Shown piece after piece: positions 1-7,132 of a stretch of 29,188 nt of DNA; the stretch's first letter is position 1, and every line of letters begins with the position of its first letter. Made by a program: the position numbers and the translations under genes. The DNA is from an uncultured Eubacteriales bacterium (lineage in GTDB: Bacteria; Bacillota; Clostridia; Lachnospirales; Lachnospiraceae): positions 1-29,188 of the forward strand of contig ONVB01000145.1 of the NCBI GenBank assembly GCA_900321145.1, read 5' to 3'. The notes beneath the pieces are model-generated. The model worked only from the letters and a program-made list of their open reading frames with translations, was not told the DNA's origin and did no database searches.

Positions 1-188
1 GTGATACCTCTCTCCTGCTCCTGAGCCATCCAGTCCATGGTAGCAGTACCTTCGTAGGTCTCACCGATCTTATAATTCACACCGGTATAGTAAAGAATTC
101 TCTCTGTGAGAGTGGTCTTACCGGCATCTATGTGAGCCATGATACCGATATTCCTGGTTCTCTCTAATGGGTATTCTCTTCCAGCCAA
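1..188 (-). CDS. fusA: Elongation factor G, N-terminal part (cut by window edge)
   Basis: Only the first 62 codons are present; the rest lies beyond base 1. The translation begins LAGREYPLERTRNIGIMAHI and runs into the P-loop HIDAGKTT and the ILYYTG stretch that open every EF-G. EF-G is the ribosomal translocase GTPase. The start is read as TTG at 188-186, preceded by GGAGGA at 196-201; there is no in-frame ATG at this point, and the family N-terminus fits. It is the third gene of the rpsL-rpsG-fusA str operon, 22 bases after rpsG. Identification is firm from the motif and the gene order. Confidence 0.95.
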   Translation of the reverse strand, partial: MAGREYPLERTRNIGIMAHIDAGKTTLTERILYYTGVNYKIGETYEGTATMDWMAQEQERGI

Positions 189-210
189 GGCTATTTCCTC
201 CTTATATTAA

Positions 211-681
211 TTAGAACCTGTAATGAGCAAATGCCTTATTTGCCTCTGCCATTCTGTGCATTTCCTCTTTTCTCTTTACAGATGCACCTGTGTTGTTTGA
301 TGCATCGAGGAGCTCTGCAGCGAGTCTCTCCTCCATGGTCTTCTCTGTTCTCGATCTTGAGAACTGAGTGATCCATCTTAAGCCGAGTGCCTGTCTTCTG
401 TCAGGTCTTACCTCGATCGGTACCTGATATGTAGCACCGCCGATACGTCTGGCCTTAACCTCGAGCTGGGGCATAACGTTGTTCATGGCAGCCTCGAAAA
501 CCTCAACCGGGTCCTTCTCGGTCTGCGCCTTGATACGGTCAAATGCGCCGTATACTATCTTCTGGGCAACACCCTTCTTACCATCAAGCATAATGTTGTT
601 GATAAGCTTGGTTACCACCTTGTTGTTGTAGATCGGATCCGCAAGAACGTCTCTCTTTGCTATATGTCCTTTACGTGGCAC
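211..681 (-). CDS. rpsG: 30S ribosomal protein S7
   Basis: A 156-residue protein of normal S7 length. It contains the conserved stretches MPRKGHIAKRDVLADPIYNN, LINNIMLDGKKG and MEERLAAELLDA. S7 binds the 3' major domain of 16S rRNA and nucleates assembly of the small-subunit head. The start codon is GTG (679-681), preceded by AGGAGGG, which fixes the start. It lies between rpsL and fusA in the str operon. The gap to rpsL is 140 bases, longer than the other spacing here; S7 feeds back on translation in this interval in some bacteria, but I see no specific S7 target that I would assert. Confidence 0.98.
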   Translation of the reverse strand: MPRKGHIAKRDVLADPIYNNKVVTKLINNIMLDGKKGVAQKIVYGAFDRIKAQTEKDPVEVFEAAMNNVMPQLEVKARRIGGATYQVPIEVRPDRRQALGLRWITQFSRSRTEKTMEERLAAELLDASNNTGASVKRKEEMHRMAEANKAFAHYRF

Positions 682-821
682 GATTCTTCCCTCCTTCTAT
701 TATAATGTAACTTAGGTACTCACACAGTGTTCTTCTGCGTGTACGTGCGAAAATGTATCAATCATGAAAACATTACCAATACTTTCATACTTTACTTCCC
801 GCACTTTTTAAGCATGGAGCC

Positions 822-1235
822 TTAAGCCTTCGGGCGCTTAGCACCATACTTTGAACGTGCCTGACGTCTCTTAGCAACACCTGCGGTATCGAGTGTACCA
901 CGGATGATGTGGTATCTGGTACCGGGGAGATCCTTTACTCTTCCTCCACGGATAAGAACAACGCTGTGCTCCTGAAGGTTGTGGCCTTCACCGGGGATGT
1001 AGCTTGTTACCTCGATTCCGTTTGATAAACGAACTCTGGCGATCTTTCTAAGAGCTGAGTTAGGCTTCTTAGGAGTAGCTGTCTTAACTGCTGTGCAGAC
1101 ACCTCTCTTCTGCGGTGAAGCTGTATCTGTAGGCTTCTTTCTGAGAGAGTTGTAACTCTTTAAGAGTGCAGGTGCAGTTGACTTCTTCTCGATAGTCTGT
1201 CTTCCCTTACGAACTAACTGGTTGAAAGTTGGCAT
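822..1235 (-). CDS. rpsL: 30S ribosomal protein S12
   Basis: A 137-residue S12 of the longer Gram-positive type, with extra residues after the N-terminus compared with the E. coli protein. Conserved blocks are PQKRGVCTAV, TPKKPNSALRK, GEGHNLQEHSVVLIRGGRVK and the basic C-terminus ARSKYGAKRPKA. S12 sits at the decoding centre and controls accuracy. The two lysines whose substitution gives streptomycin resistance in other bacteria are present (Lys56 in PKKPNS and Lys101 in GGRVKDLPG), so the allele looks like the sensitive form. The start is ATG at 1235 with an AGAGGTG binding site just upstream. It is the first gene of the str operon and follows a very strong promoter. Confidence 0.98.
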   Translation of the reverse strand: MPTFNQLVRKGRQTIEKKSTAPALLKSYNSLRKKPTDTASPQKRGVCTAVKTATPKKPNSALRKIARVRLSNGIEVTSYIPGEGHNLQEHSVVLIRGGRVKDLPGTRYHIIRGTLDTAGVAKRRQARSKYGAKRPKA

Positions 1236-1263
1236 GTTTTCACCTCTTTTCTCATAAAAATGT

Positions 1264-1282
1264 CGTGTCTCTTCAAGACACG
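1264..1282 (-). promoter_or_regulatory. 5' terminal hairpin of the str operon mRNA
   Basis: A perfect 7-bp stem (CGTGTCT / AGACACG, 5-base loop) begins at or within a base or two of the predicted transcription start. A hairpin at the very 5' end of a long, abundant mRNA could protect it from 5'-end-dependent decay. There is no U-tract, so it is not an intrinsic terminator. The role is inferred. Confidence 0.5.
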
Positions 1283-1289
1283 CTTAGCC

Positions 1290-1319
1290 ATTATACGCTT
1301 GCATCAATCCGATTGTCAA
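1290..1319 (-). promoter_or_regulatory. Promoter of the str operon (rpsL-rpsG-fusA)
   Basis: Read on the minus strand, a perfect -35 TTGACA (1314-1319) and a perfect -10 TATAAT (1290-1295) are separated by 18 bases, with A/T tracts upstream as expected for a strong ribosomal-protein promoter. The predicted start is near 1283, about 48 bases before the rpsL ATG. Confidence 0.85.
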
Positions 1320-1391
1320 CAAGTTTTTAAAGGAAAACAAAAAGTTTTTTGCATTATTAGCATTATAATAGGAAATACTTTTGAAAATATG

Positions 1392-1420
1392 TAGACAAAC
1401 AGTATTGTTTGTGGTATTGT
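1392..1420 (+). promoter_or_regulatory. Candidate promoter and palindrome before the FliD-like gene
   Basis: The best-placed promoter is TAGACA (1392-1397), 17 bases, TATTGT (1415-1420). It would start transcription near 1427, exactly at the first stem of the structured leader. Between the boxes lies an inverted repeat, ACAAAC-6-GTTTGT (1395-1412), a possible operator. A second candidate -10, a perfect TATAAT at 1364-1369, has only a weak AAAGTT at the -35 position (1341-1346) and would give a leader some 50 bases longer. The sequence does not settle which is used. Confidence 0.4.
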
Positions 1421-1426
1421 TAGGTT

Positions 1427-1500
1427 GAAGTATTAGCCGTAGTGGCTTTATTTGCCACCCATTCTAACACGGAATACTTCTCCGGTCAAGGACGGCCGGA
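1427..1500 (+). promoter_or_regulatory. Structured 5' leader of the FliD-like gene
   Basis: The 306 bases between rpsL and the FliD-like gene hold both promoters and this leader. GAAGTATT (1427-1434) pairs perfectly with AATACTTC (1473-1480). Inside it CCG (1437-1439) pairs with CGG (1470-1472), and an inner hairpin is formed by GTGGC (1442-1446) and GCCAC (1454-1458). It is followed at once by a second hairpin, TCCGG (1481-1485) with CCGGA (1496-1500). TGTTAG (1418-1423) could instead pair with CTAACA (1464-1469), which would be an alternative fold if the longer transcript is made. I compared it by eye with cyclic-di-GMP and THF riboswitch signatures and found no match. It could be a cis-regulatory RNA of unknown class or only a stabilising leader. 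Confidence 0.4.
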
Positions 1501-1541
1501 AGATGCACAGTACGTAAGAATCCAGGGAAGGAGGATTGCAT

Positions 1542-2813
1542 ATGCTTGTCAATAATAATATCTACAATCATATGAGCGCACAATTCGTGCCCAAAAAACG
1601 CGAGACAACTCACAAATCCTCCGAACTCAAGGCGGTTTATTCCAACATGTCCAAGTTGAATAAGACTTCACCGCTCTACCTGGTTTCTATGTCAGACAAG
1701 AAGCAGGAGCACGTGATCGACATCAAGGAACAGGCGATCACTCTTCGGGACGTAGCGGAAAACTTCTCCAATCCGGACAGTCGTGTCTACTCGGAGAAAA
1801 CCCTCTACTCAAGCGATGAATCCTCCGTGACCGGCAGCTTCAGGCGCCAGCCGAAGGACGCTCTTCCCCCGGAGCTTACCATATCAGTGGATCGGCTTGC
1901 AAGCGAGCAGGTAAATGTGGGCGAGTATCTTCGCTCCGCCGGACTCGACCTTAAGCCGGGCAGCCAGTCATTTGCCATAGACACAGTCGACGGACTCTCA
2001 CAGTTCAACATCTCCGTATCCGAGGATGATACGAACATCGAGGTTCAGAATCGTGTGGCGGAAGCTGTCAACAACCGTGATATCGGTATCAACGCCTCTA
2101 TCGTAAGAGACGGTGCGACCAGTGCCATCATGCTTTCATCGGCGGAAACCGGTGCCTCTGCCGCTTCAAGCGGACTGCATTTTTCTCTCAAGGACGAGAA
2201 CGGTGGACAGGGTATTGTAGACACTCTCGGTCTTTCAAATATCAAGCAAAGACCGCAGAATTCGGAATTCACCATCAACGGTGAAGCACACAGCTCGACG
2301 TCTAACCACATCTCCATCAACCAGATTGTGGAGCTCGATTTCCACTCTGTGTCAAAGGAACCTGTTGATATTCAATTCGTTCCCGATACAAGGATAGCGA
2401 AGGAACAATTAGAAAACTTCGTTGACGCTTACAACAAGCTGGTTGGACTTGCCGAAAAGGAAGGACCTGTCAATATAGGAAGCAGAAGCCTCCTTAAGGA
2501 TGTGTCCGGAATGATCAAAAAGCACACAGACTCCTTGGAGAAAGCAGGCATACATGTGGATGAAACCGGAAGACTCCATATGCCTGACAGCGACGAAACC
2601 AATCTGTTCAAGGAGGAAAAGTTAGCCGAGCTTTTTAGGGACAATTCAGAGTTCCGCAAGGATATAAATACGGCGACGGACAGGCTCACGCTGGATCCGA
2701 TAGCTTATATCAACAAGCTCATTGTCACTTATCCCAATAAGGAAGACAAGACGGCCGGCGCGACCTACACTCAATCTCTGTATAGCGGACTGATGTATAA
2801 CAATTATGCATAG
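1542..2813 (+). CDS. Orphan FliD-like (flagellar cap family) protein
   Basis: A 423-residue protein; the ATG at 1542 is chosen because AAGGAGG (1528-1534) stands 7 bases before it. The middle carries the repeated-strand pattern of hook-associated/flagellin IN segments (SFAIDTVDGLSQFNISVSED, then INASIVRDG and TLGLSNI). The C-terminal part has the FliD features LENFVDAYNKLVGLAEKEG and AGIHVDETGRLHMPDS. FliD normally caps the growing flagellar filament outside the cell. Unusually, the N-terminus is replaced by a polar segment without the usual SGLD-type opening motif of FliD, and no other flagellar gene is nearby. It stands alone between a structured leader and a strong terminator. I am confident of the family resemblance and unsure of the function; it may be a diverged paralogue. 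Confidence 0.65.
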   Translation: MLVNNNIYNHMSAQFVPKKRETTHKSSELKAVYSNMSKLNKTSPLYLVSMSDKKQEHVIDIKEQAITLRDVAENFSNPDSRVYSEKTLYSSDESSVTGSFRRQPKDALPPELTISVDRLASEQVNVGEYLRSAGLDLKPGSQSFAIDTVDGLSQFNISVSEDDTNIEVQNRVAEAVNNRDIGINASIVRDGATSAIMLSSAETGASAASSGLHFSLKDENGGQGIVDTLGLSNIKQRPQNSEFTINGEAHSSTSNHISINQIVELDFHSVSKEPVDIQFVPDTRIAKEQLENFVDAYNKLVGLAEKEGPVNIGSRSLLKDVSGMIKKHTDSLEKAGIHVDETGRLHMPDSDETNLFKEEKLAELFRDNSEFRKDINTATDRLTLDPIAYINKLIVTYPNKEDKTAGATYTQSLYSGLMYNNYA

Positions 2814-2836
2814 GATTTAATCTCTATGCATACATC

Positions 2837-2886
2837 AAAAAAGCAGTCGGGGGATTTTACCAAATCCCAAACCCGGCTGCTTTTTT
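2837..2886 (+). terminator. Strong intrinsic terminator after the FliD-like gene
   Basis: AAAAAAGCAG-T-CGGG pairs with CCCG-G-CTGCTTTTTT around a perfect nested hairpin GGGATTT (2851-2857) / AAATCCC (2862-2868), and ends in six T. The symmetric A and T tracts would allow it to work in both directions, though no minus-strand gene ends here. Confidence 0.9.
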
Positions 2887-2941
2887 CGACATTTTCGAAA
2901 AGAACACTATTTACATAAGTACATCTTTGAAAGGAGTCATT

Positions 2942-3151
2942 ATGAACAAGATTATCAAGATCGAAGGTATGATGTGCCCCCACTGTGAGGCATCGGTAAA
3001 GAAAGCACTCGAAGCACTCGAAGGTGTCAGCGAAGCCAAGGTAAGCCACGAGGCGGGAACCGCGATTGTCACGCTTACTTCCGACATCGATGACAGCATC
3101 CTTACACAGGCCGTAGAGGCAAAAGACTACAAGGTTCTCGGCGTGGAATAA
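2942..3151 (+). CDS. Heavy-metal-associated (HMA, CopZ-like) small protein
   Basis: A 69-residue protein that is a single HMA domain: IEGMMCPHCEASVKKAL gives the GMxCxxC metal site with Cys12 and Cys15, followed by the usual strand and helix pattern. Such proteins carry Cu(I) or related soft metals to P-type ATPases or repressors in the cytoplasm. The start at 2942 has AAAGGAG 5 bases upstream; an in-frame ATG 15 bases earlier lies before this site and is rejected. No copper ATPase or CsoR gene is adjacent, so the partner is elsewhere. It lies just after a terminator and before a new promoter, so it is probably monocistronic. The metal cannot be told from sequence. Confidence 0.9.
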   Translation: MNKIIKIEGMMCPHCEASVKKALEALEGVSEAKVSHEAGTAIVTLTSDIDDSILTQAVEAKDYKVLGVE

Positions 3152-3195
3152 GGGGACCACGCCCGGAAATAATCTCTAATTATCTCCTGATTCTA

Positions 3196-3226
3196 TTGAC
3201 TTTACCCCGGGTGGTAATGATATAAT
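3196..3226 (+). promoter_or_regulatory. Candidate promoter of the response regulator - kinase pair
   Basis: TTGACT (3196-3201) and a perfect TATAAT (3221-3226) are 19 bases apart, a little wider than ideal. A second TATAAT lies at 3233-3238. A start near 3233 would place the 5' end just before the three-way-junction leader. Confidence 0.55.
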
Positions 3227-3238
3227 CATATCTATAAT

Positions 3239-3330
3239 TTCGATGCGGGGAAAACGCAGGCAGACACTTTGCGAAATTCTTATTGTCTGCCCTCTCGGAG
3301 TGATAAGTCTTTATTCCGAGCGCAAGCGAA
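3239..3330 (+). promoter_or_regulatory. Candidate three-way-junction leader RNA
   Basis: Three helices can be drawn. P1: TTCG (3239-3242) with CGAA (3327-3330), then GCG (3245-3247) with CGC (3321-3323) across small bulges. P2: GGCAGACA (3259-3266) with TGTCTGCC (3284-3291), 8 perfect pairs. P3: CTCGGA (3294-3299) with TCCGAG (3315-3320). P3 abuts P1 directly, and a purine-rich strand (3248-3258) joins P1 to P2. It ends 22 bases before the start codon of the regulator. The form is riboswitch-like, but I recognise no known class, and the P1 helix is short. Confidence 0.4.
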
Positions 3331-3352
3331 GAATCTCAATGGGGGACTCCAT

Positions 3353-4114
3353 ATGAAAAAGATACTTCTCGTAGGAAAGCTGAATGATGTAATAAAGGAT
3401 ATTGAGCGGCTTCTTTCGCCCTTCTTTAAAACCCAGCTGTGTGAGCTTAAGACCGAGTCGGCAGACGGAATGCTGAAGGTTTTCGAACCTGACCTCGTAC
3501 TGCTCAGCCTGATCGGAGCATCCGATGTCGACACCGGGATATTTGACCGGATTTCATTTGAGTACGAATCAACTCCGGTAATAACCATAGGAACCGAAAA
3601 AGAGCAAAGACTCTTCTTCAGATTCTATGGCAACGGACAGTTTGAAAACCTGGTCAGACCGGTTGACAACAAGGACATCCTCACTGCGATATGCAGAAGG
3701 CTGAACCTTGAGCTTATCATCGCCGGCGACAGTTTTATCGTAAAAGATCCCAATGTCAAAAAAAATGTCCTGATCGTCGATGATGATGCAGTCACACTTC
3801 GCGGTATCAGAAAGATGCTTTGCGAGGAATATGATGTCAGTGTGGCCACCTCCGGAATACAGGCGATGACCGCCATCGGCAAGCAGAGACCGGATCTGAT
3901 ATTGCTCGACTACGAGATGCCGGTCTGTGACGGCAGACAGACATTAAAGATGATAAGAGCCGACAAAGAGCTTCAGGATATACCGGTGATATTCCTGACA
4001 GGCATCAGCGACAAGCCGCATGTTCAGGCTGTGTTAGAGCTGAAGCCCGCCGGATACCTTCTGAAGCCTGCCGTAAAAGAGGATCTGATCAAGGCAATTC
4101 AAAAAAGCATTTGA
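3353..4114 (+). CDS. Double-receiver response regulator without output domain
   Basis: A 253-residue protein; ATG at 3353 follows GGGGGAC, and the longer frame upstream would cover the leader RNA and is rejected. Residues 136-253 are a complete receiver: acidic pair Asp143/Asp144 in VLIVDDDA, phosphoacceptor Asp186 in LILLDYEMP, Thr216 in FLTG and Lys238 in YLLKP. Residues 1-125 resemble a receiver fold (KKILLVG; DLVLLSL) but have Ser52 where the phosphoacceptor would be, so this half is probably a pseudo-receiver. There is no DNA-binding or enzymatic output domain, so it likely acts by protein contact or as a phosphorelay intermediate. It is directly upstream of the hybrid kinase, 65 bases apart, and very likely its partner. 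Confidence 0.9.
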   Translation: MKKILLVGKLNDVIKDIERLLSPFFKTQLCELKTESADGMLKVFEPDLVLLSLIGASDVDTGIFDRISFEYESTPVITIGTEKEQRLFFRFYGNGQFENLVRPVDNKDILTAICRRLNLELIIAGDSFIVKDPNVKKNVLIVDDDAVTLRGIRKMLCEEYDVSVATSGIQAMTAIGKQRPDLILLDYEMPVCDGRQTLKMIRADKELQDIPVIFLTGISDKPHVQAVLELKPAGYLLKPAVKEDLIKAIQKSI

Positions 4115-4125
4115 TCAAACAGATC

Positions 4126-4150
4126 ATCCGGCATTTCGAACCGTCCGGAT
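4126..4150 (+). other. Small hairpin between the regulator and kinase genes
   Basis: ATCCGG (4126-4131) pairs with CCGGAT (4145-4150) in the 65-base spacer. There is no T-tract, so it is not an intrinsic terminator; it could affect the ratio of the two products through mRNA processing or stability. The role is inferred. Confidence 0.3.
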
Positions 4151-4179
4151 CCGAGACAAAAGAGTAAAGGAGAATCGAA

Positions 4180-7002
4180 ATGCATCAGTTCATCGAAGTG
4201 TCTCAGTGGATCATCACGTTCACAATCCTATTTGAGTTGTTTCTCGTATTTAAAAGGATCAGCAACAGGGTATACTGCCATCTGTACATTTTCTGCGTTT
4301 CCATGCTTGTAAGCTCGTACGGATATCTCCTGCATCTATATGCGACCTCAGCCAACGCTCTTTTTTTAACCTTCCTTTTTACATGTTCGGGAAGAGTGTT
4401 TGCCGTGGTCTGTTCATGGCGCTTTGTTCACAGCGTGTGTGACTATAATATCCCCGAGCCTTACAAATCCCTGGATTTTTTTATAGGCATAATCACACTG
4501 TTTGTCGTTACGACGACGGAAAAAACCGGACTTTTCTTTTCGAACATAGAGATGGAAACCGAGGGTGACTGGTACATTTTAAGATACGACAGGAGCATTG
4601 CGTATCTTATATGGGATCTGATCGTCCTGTTTGCGATCACCGTAATGCTCGCAAGACTCTTTATAACCCTCAAAAAGACTCGCGACCTCAACAAGCGAAA
4701 AATGTTCAGGCTGCTGCTTTTGGGAACCGCGGGCAATGTTCTGACCGCTCCTTTTGCGATGCTTCCGGTAGGAAAGTATTACGACTTTAACCAGGTGGGA
4801 TTCTTTATAGCCTCGATCGTAATAGTCATTGCCATGCTCAAGTATAATCTCGGAGAGATCGAGCAATCCACTAAGGAATACATGTTCAACGAGCTCTCTT
4901 CAGGCGTGATCGCCATAGAAAAAGACAGAAGATCCGTATACTATAACAAGGTGGCACAGGATATATTTCCGGAGCTTGACACGAATTCTTATGATGTTTT
5001 AGAGAATATAGATTCTGCATTTAAATCAGGTGAGACCATTTCATTTCAGGACAAAACATATACGCCCGAGGAGAAAACTCTCGATAACGGGAACAGACTT
5101 TTCATCCTGAACGATTCCACAAAGCATTATCAGCACATAAAAGAAATAGAAGAACAAAAGCAGATATCGGAAAAAGCAAACAAGGCCAAGTCCGATTTTC
5201 TCACGAGCATGTCTCACGAGATCCGAACCCCTATCAATACCGTTCTCGGAATGGATGAGATGATACTTCGTACAAGCAGGGATGAAGAGATCAGAGAATA
5301 TGCCACCGATATCAGAAGCGCAGGACACACTCTTCTCTCCATCATCGACGACATCCTGGACTTGAGCAAGATCGAGTCTGGCAAGATGGAGCTTATCCCG
5401 GGACCTTATGATACCGCAAATCTTATCAACGATGCCATAAACATGGTCAGATTCCATGCGAAAGAAAAGAAGCTCGGATTTGATGTATATGTATCTCCCG
5501 ACACTCCCTCAAAGCTTATCGGAGACGATGTAAGGCTCAGACAGATCCTGACGAATCTCCTCTCGAATGCCGTCAAGTATACAGAGACCGGTTCCGTAGT
5601 CTTCCGTGTGGATGTAAAAGGCGAGGACAGCCGCATAGCTGACGGCTTTGTAACGCTTCACTTCGAGGTTGAGGATTCCGGTATCGGAATAAAGCCCAAA
5701 GATATGAACAGACTTTTTGACGATTTCGAAAGGCTTGATCAGCTCAAGAACAGGAACATAGAGGGAACCGGTCTCGGCTTATCGATCACCACCAAGCTCC
5801 TTAAAATGATGGATTCCGGGCTTCGTGTGTCAAGCGAATACGGCAAGGGTTCCGTTTTCTCGTTCGATCTTCGTCAGGAAATCGACGACGCCACCCCTGT
5901 AGGTGACTTCACAGGCAGCGTCAGGGAGACTTCAGCAAGCAGTGCCGGGTTTGAAAACTCTTTTTCTGCCCCTGATGCGAGAATCTTAGTTGTCGACGAC
6001 AACGATCTGAACCGCAAGGTTTTTGCTTCGCTGCTCAGATCAACCCAAATGACGATCGTTGAGGCCGAGGACGGACAGGAAGCCGTAAACCTCGCCTCAA
6101 ACGAACGCTTCGACATCATATTCATGGATCATATGATGCCCGGCTTAGACGGTGTGGAAGCCATGAAGCAGATCAAGGCACAAACAAAAGGTCCGTGCGC
6201 AGACACTCCGGTCATAGTGCTTACCGCAAATGCGATCGCAGGCGCAAAAGAAAAATACTTAGAGGACGGCTTCGACGGTTTTCTGTCAAAACCCGTTATA
6301 TACGAAAAATTAGAAAAGGCCATAAAAGAATTCCTGCCCCCCGATAAGGTCAAGGAAGCTTTCACGGACTCCTCTCCTTCCGGGCACGATGAAAAAACCG
6401 CTGCGGATACGGACGACTTCCCTCCCATCTTCGGCGTTGACTGGAAGACTGCCCTGATGCGCCTTCAGAACAAAGAAATCCTCGATTCAGTCCTGTCGGA
6501 TTTCGAGCTTTCCATAGACAAACAGGCTGAAAAGCTGCAGGGCTTCAAGGACAGACTTCCCGAGACCTTCGCCGATTACAGGATCCTAGTCCATGCACTA
6601 AAGAGCGCGTCCGCGTCAATCGGCAGCTTTACGCTTTCCGGCATGGCAGCGATCCTCGAAAAAGCCGCATCCGAGGAGGATGCAGACAGTATAGACCGCT
6701 TACATGATATATTCATCCGGGAGCTGAAAGGCTATAAGACCGAATTACGGGAATACCTGCATAAAGACGATACCACCGAAGCAGACAAGGAGGAAATAAC
6801 GGACGAGATCCTGCATGTTCTGTTTGATATGCTCTCCTCTGCCATGGACGATATGGATATTGACGGAGCCGATGACGCGATGAACAAGCTGGCCTCCTAC
6901 AAGCTGCCCGAAAGGATTTCAAAAGAATTCGATGCGCTGCAGCTCGCAGTGTTGCAGCTCGACCGGGACGCAGTGCTTGAGCTTATAGAAAAGCTTAAGT
7001 AG
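4180..7002 (+). CDS. Seven-helix hybrid sensor histidine kinase with HPt domain
   Basis: A 940-residue membrane kinase, ATG at 4180 after AAAGGAG. Residues 9-221 hold about seven hydrophobic helices like the 7TM histidine-kinase sensor region. A short PAS-like segment follows (235-312), then a HisKA domain with phosphoacceptor His346 in SMSHEIRTP. The ATPase has N-box Asn463 (NLLSNAVKYT), G1 Asp499 (EDSGIGI) and G2 GTGLGLS at 529-535. A receiver covers 600-718 (Asp606/Asp607, Asp650, Thr682, Lys704). An HPt domain around 755-860 has His805 in VHALKSASASIGS. A further helical tail (870-940) is unassigned. All phosphotransfer residues of an His-Asp-His relay are present, so the likely path is His346 to Asp650 to His805 and then to Asp186 of the regulator encoded just upstream. 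The signal is unknown. Confidence 0.93.
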   Translation: MHQFIEVSQWIITFTILFELFLVFKRISNRVYCHLYIFCVSMLVSSYGYLLHLYATSANALFLTFLFTCSGRVFAVVCSWRFVHSVCDYNIPEPYKSLDFFIGIITLFVVTTTEKTGLFFSNIEMETEGDWYILRYDRSIAYLIWDLIVLFAITVMLARLFITLKKTRDLNKRKMFRLLLLGTAGNVLTAPFAMLPVGKYYDFNQVGFFIASIVIVIAMLKYNLGEIEQSTKEYMFNELSSGVIAIEKDRRSVYYNKVAQDIFPELDTNSYDVLENIDSAFKSGETISFQDKTYTPEEKTLDNGNRLFILNDSTKHYQHIKEIEEQKQISEKANKAKSDFLTSMSHEIRTPINTVLGMDEMILRTSRDEEIREYATDIRSAGHTLLSIIDDILDLSKIESGKMELIPGPYDTANLINDAINMVRFHAKEKKLGFDVYVSPDTPSKLIGDDVRLRQILTNLLSNAVKYTETGSVVFRVDVKGEDSRIADGFVTLHFEVEDSGIGIKPKDMNRLFDDFERLDQLKNRNIEGTGLGLSITTKLLKMMDSGLRVSSEYGKGSVFSFDLRQEIDDATPVGDFTGSVRETSASSAGFENSFSAPDARILVVDDNDLNRKVFASLLRSTQMTIVEAEDGQEAVNLASNERFDIIFMDHMMPGLDGVEAMKQIKAQTKGPCADTPVIVLTANAIAGAKEKYLEDGFDGFLSKPVIYEKLEKAIKEFLPPDKVKEAFTDSSPSGHDEKTAADTDDFPPIFGVDWKTALMRLQNKEILDSVLSDFELSIDKQAEKLQGFKDRLPETFADYRILVHALKSASASIGSFTLSGMAAILEKAASEEDADSIDRLHDIFIRELKGYKTELREYLHKDDTTEADKEEITDEILHVLFDMLSSAMDDMDIDGADDAMNKLASYKLPERISKEFDALQLAVLQLDRDAVLELIEKLK

Positions 7003-7077
7003 AGGCGCCGGAGCGCTCTCTTCATGACTTGTCAATCCCCGGAGCGACAAATATATGATATTCTAACAAAAAATGTG

Positions 7078-7109
7078 ACTGATCAGTGATTATCATGCAG
7101 TATAATCAC
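7078..7109 (+). promoter_or_regulatory. Candidate promoter and operator before the first GNAT gene
   Basis: A perfect -10 TATAAT (7101-7106) lacks a good -35 at the usual distance, which suggests dependence on an activator or an unusual sigma factor. A perfect inverted repeat, GTGATTAT (7086-7093) - 8 bases - ATAATCAC (7102-7109), covers the -10, and a 10-bp palindrome ACTGATCAGT lies at 7078-7087. These are plausible binding sites for a regulator of the GNAT / 235-aa / calpain operon. The 130-base gap holds no other feature and no clear terminator for the kinase gene. Confidence 0.45.
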
Positions 7110-7132
7110 TTTGTCGAAAGGAAAAAACTGAT

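Noticed and set aside
1427..1500. Known riboswitch class (cyclic-di-GMP or tetrahydrofolate) before the FliD-like gene
   Set aside because: The conserved core sequences of these classes are not found; only the presence of hairpins agrees.
3156..3215. ACCAC-GCCCGG and CCGGGTGGT as a terminator after the HMA gene
   Set aside because: The arms are about 40 bases apart, there is no T-tract, and the right arm lies inside the next promoter.
3269..3352. N-terminal extension of the response regulator
   Set aside because: The extension codes through two stable hairpins and lacks a binding site; GGGGGAC precedes the ATG at 3353 and MKKILLVG is the natural receiver-like start.
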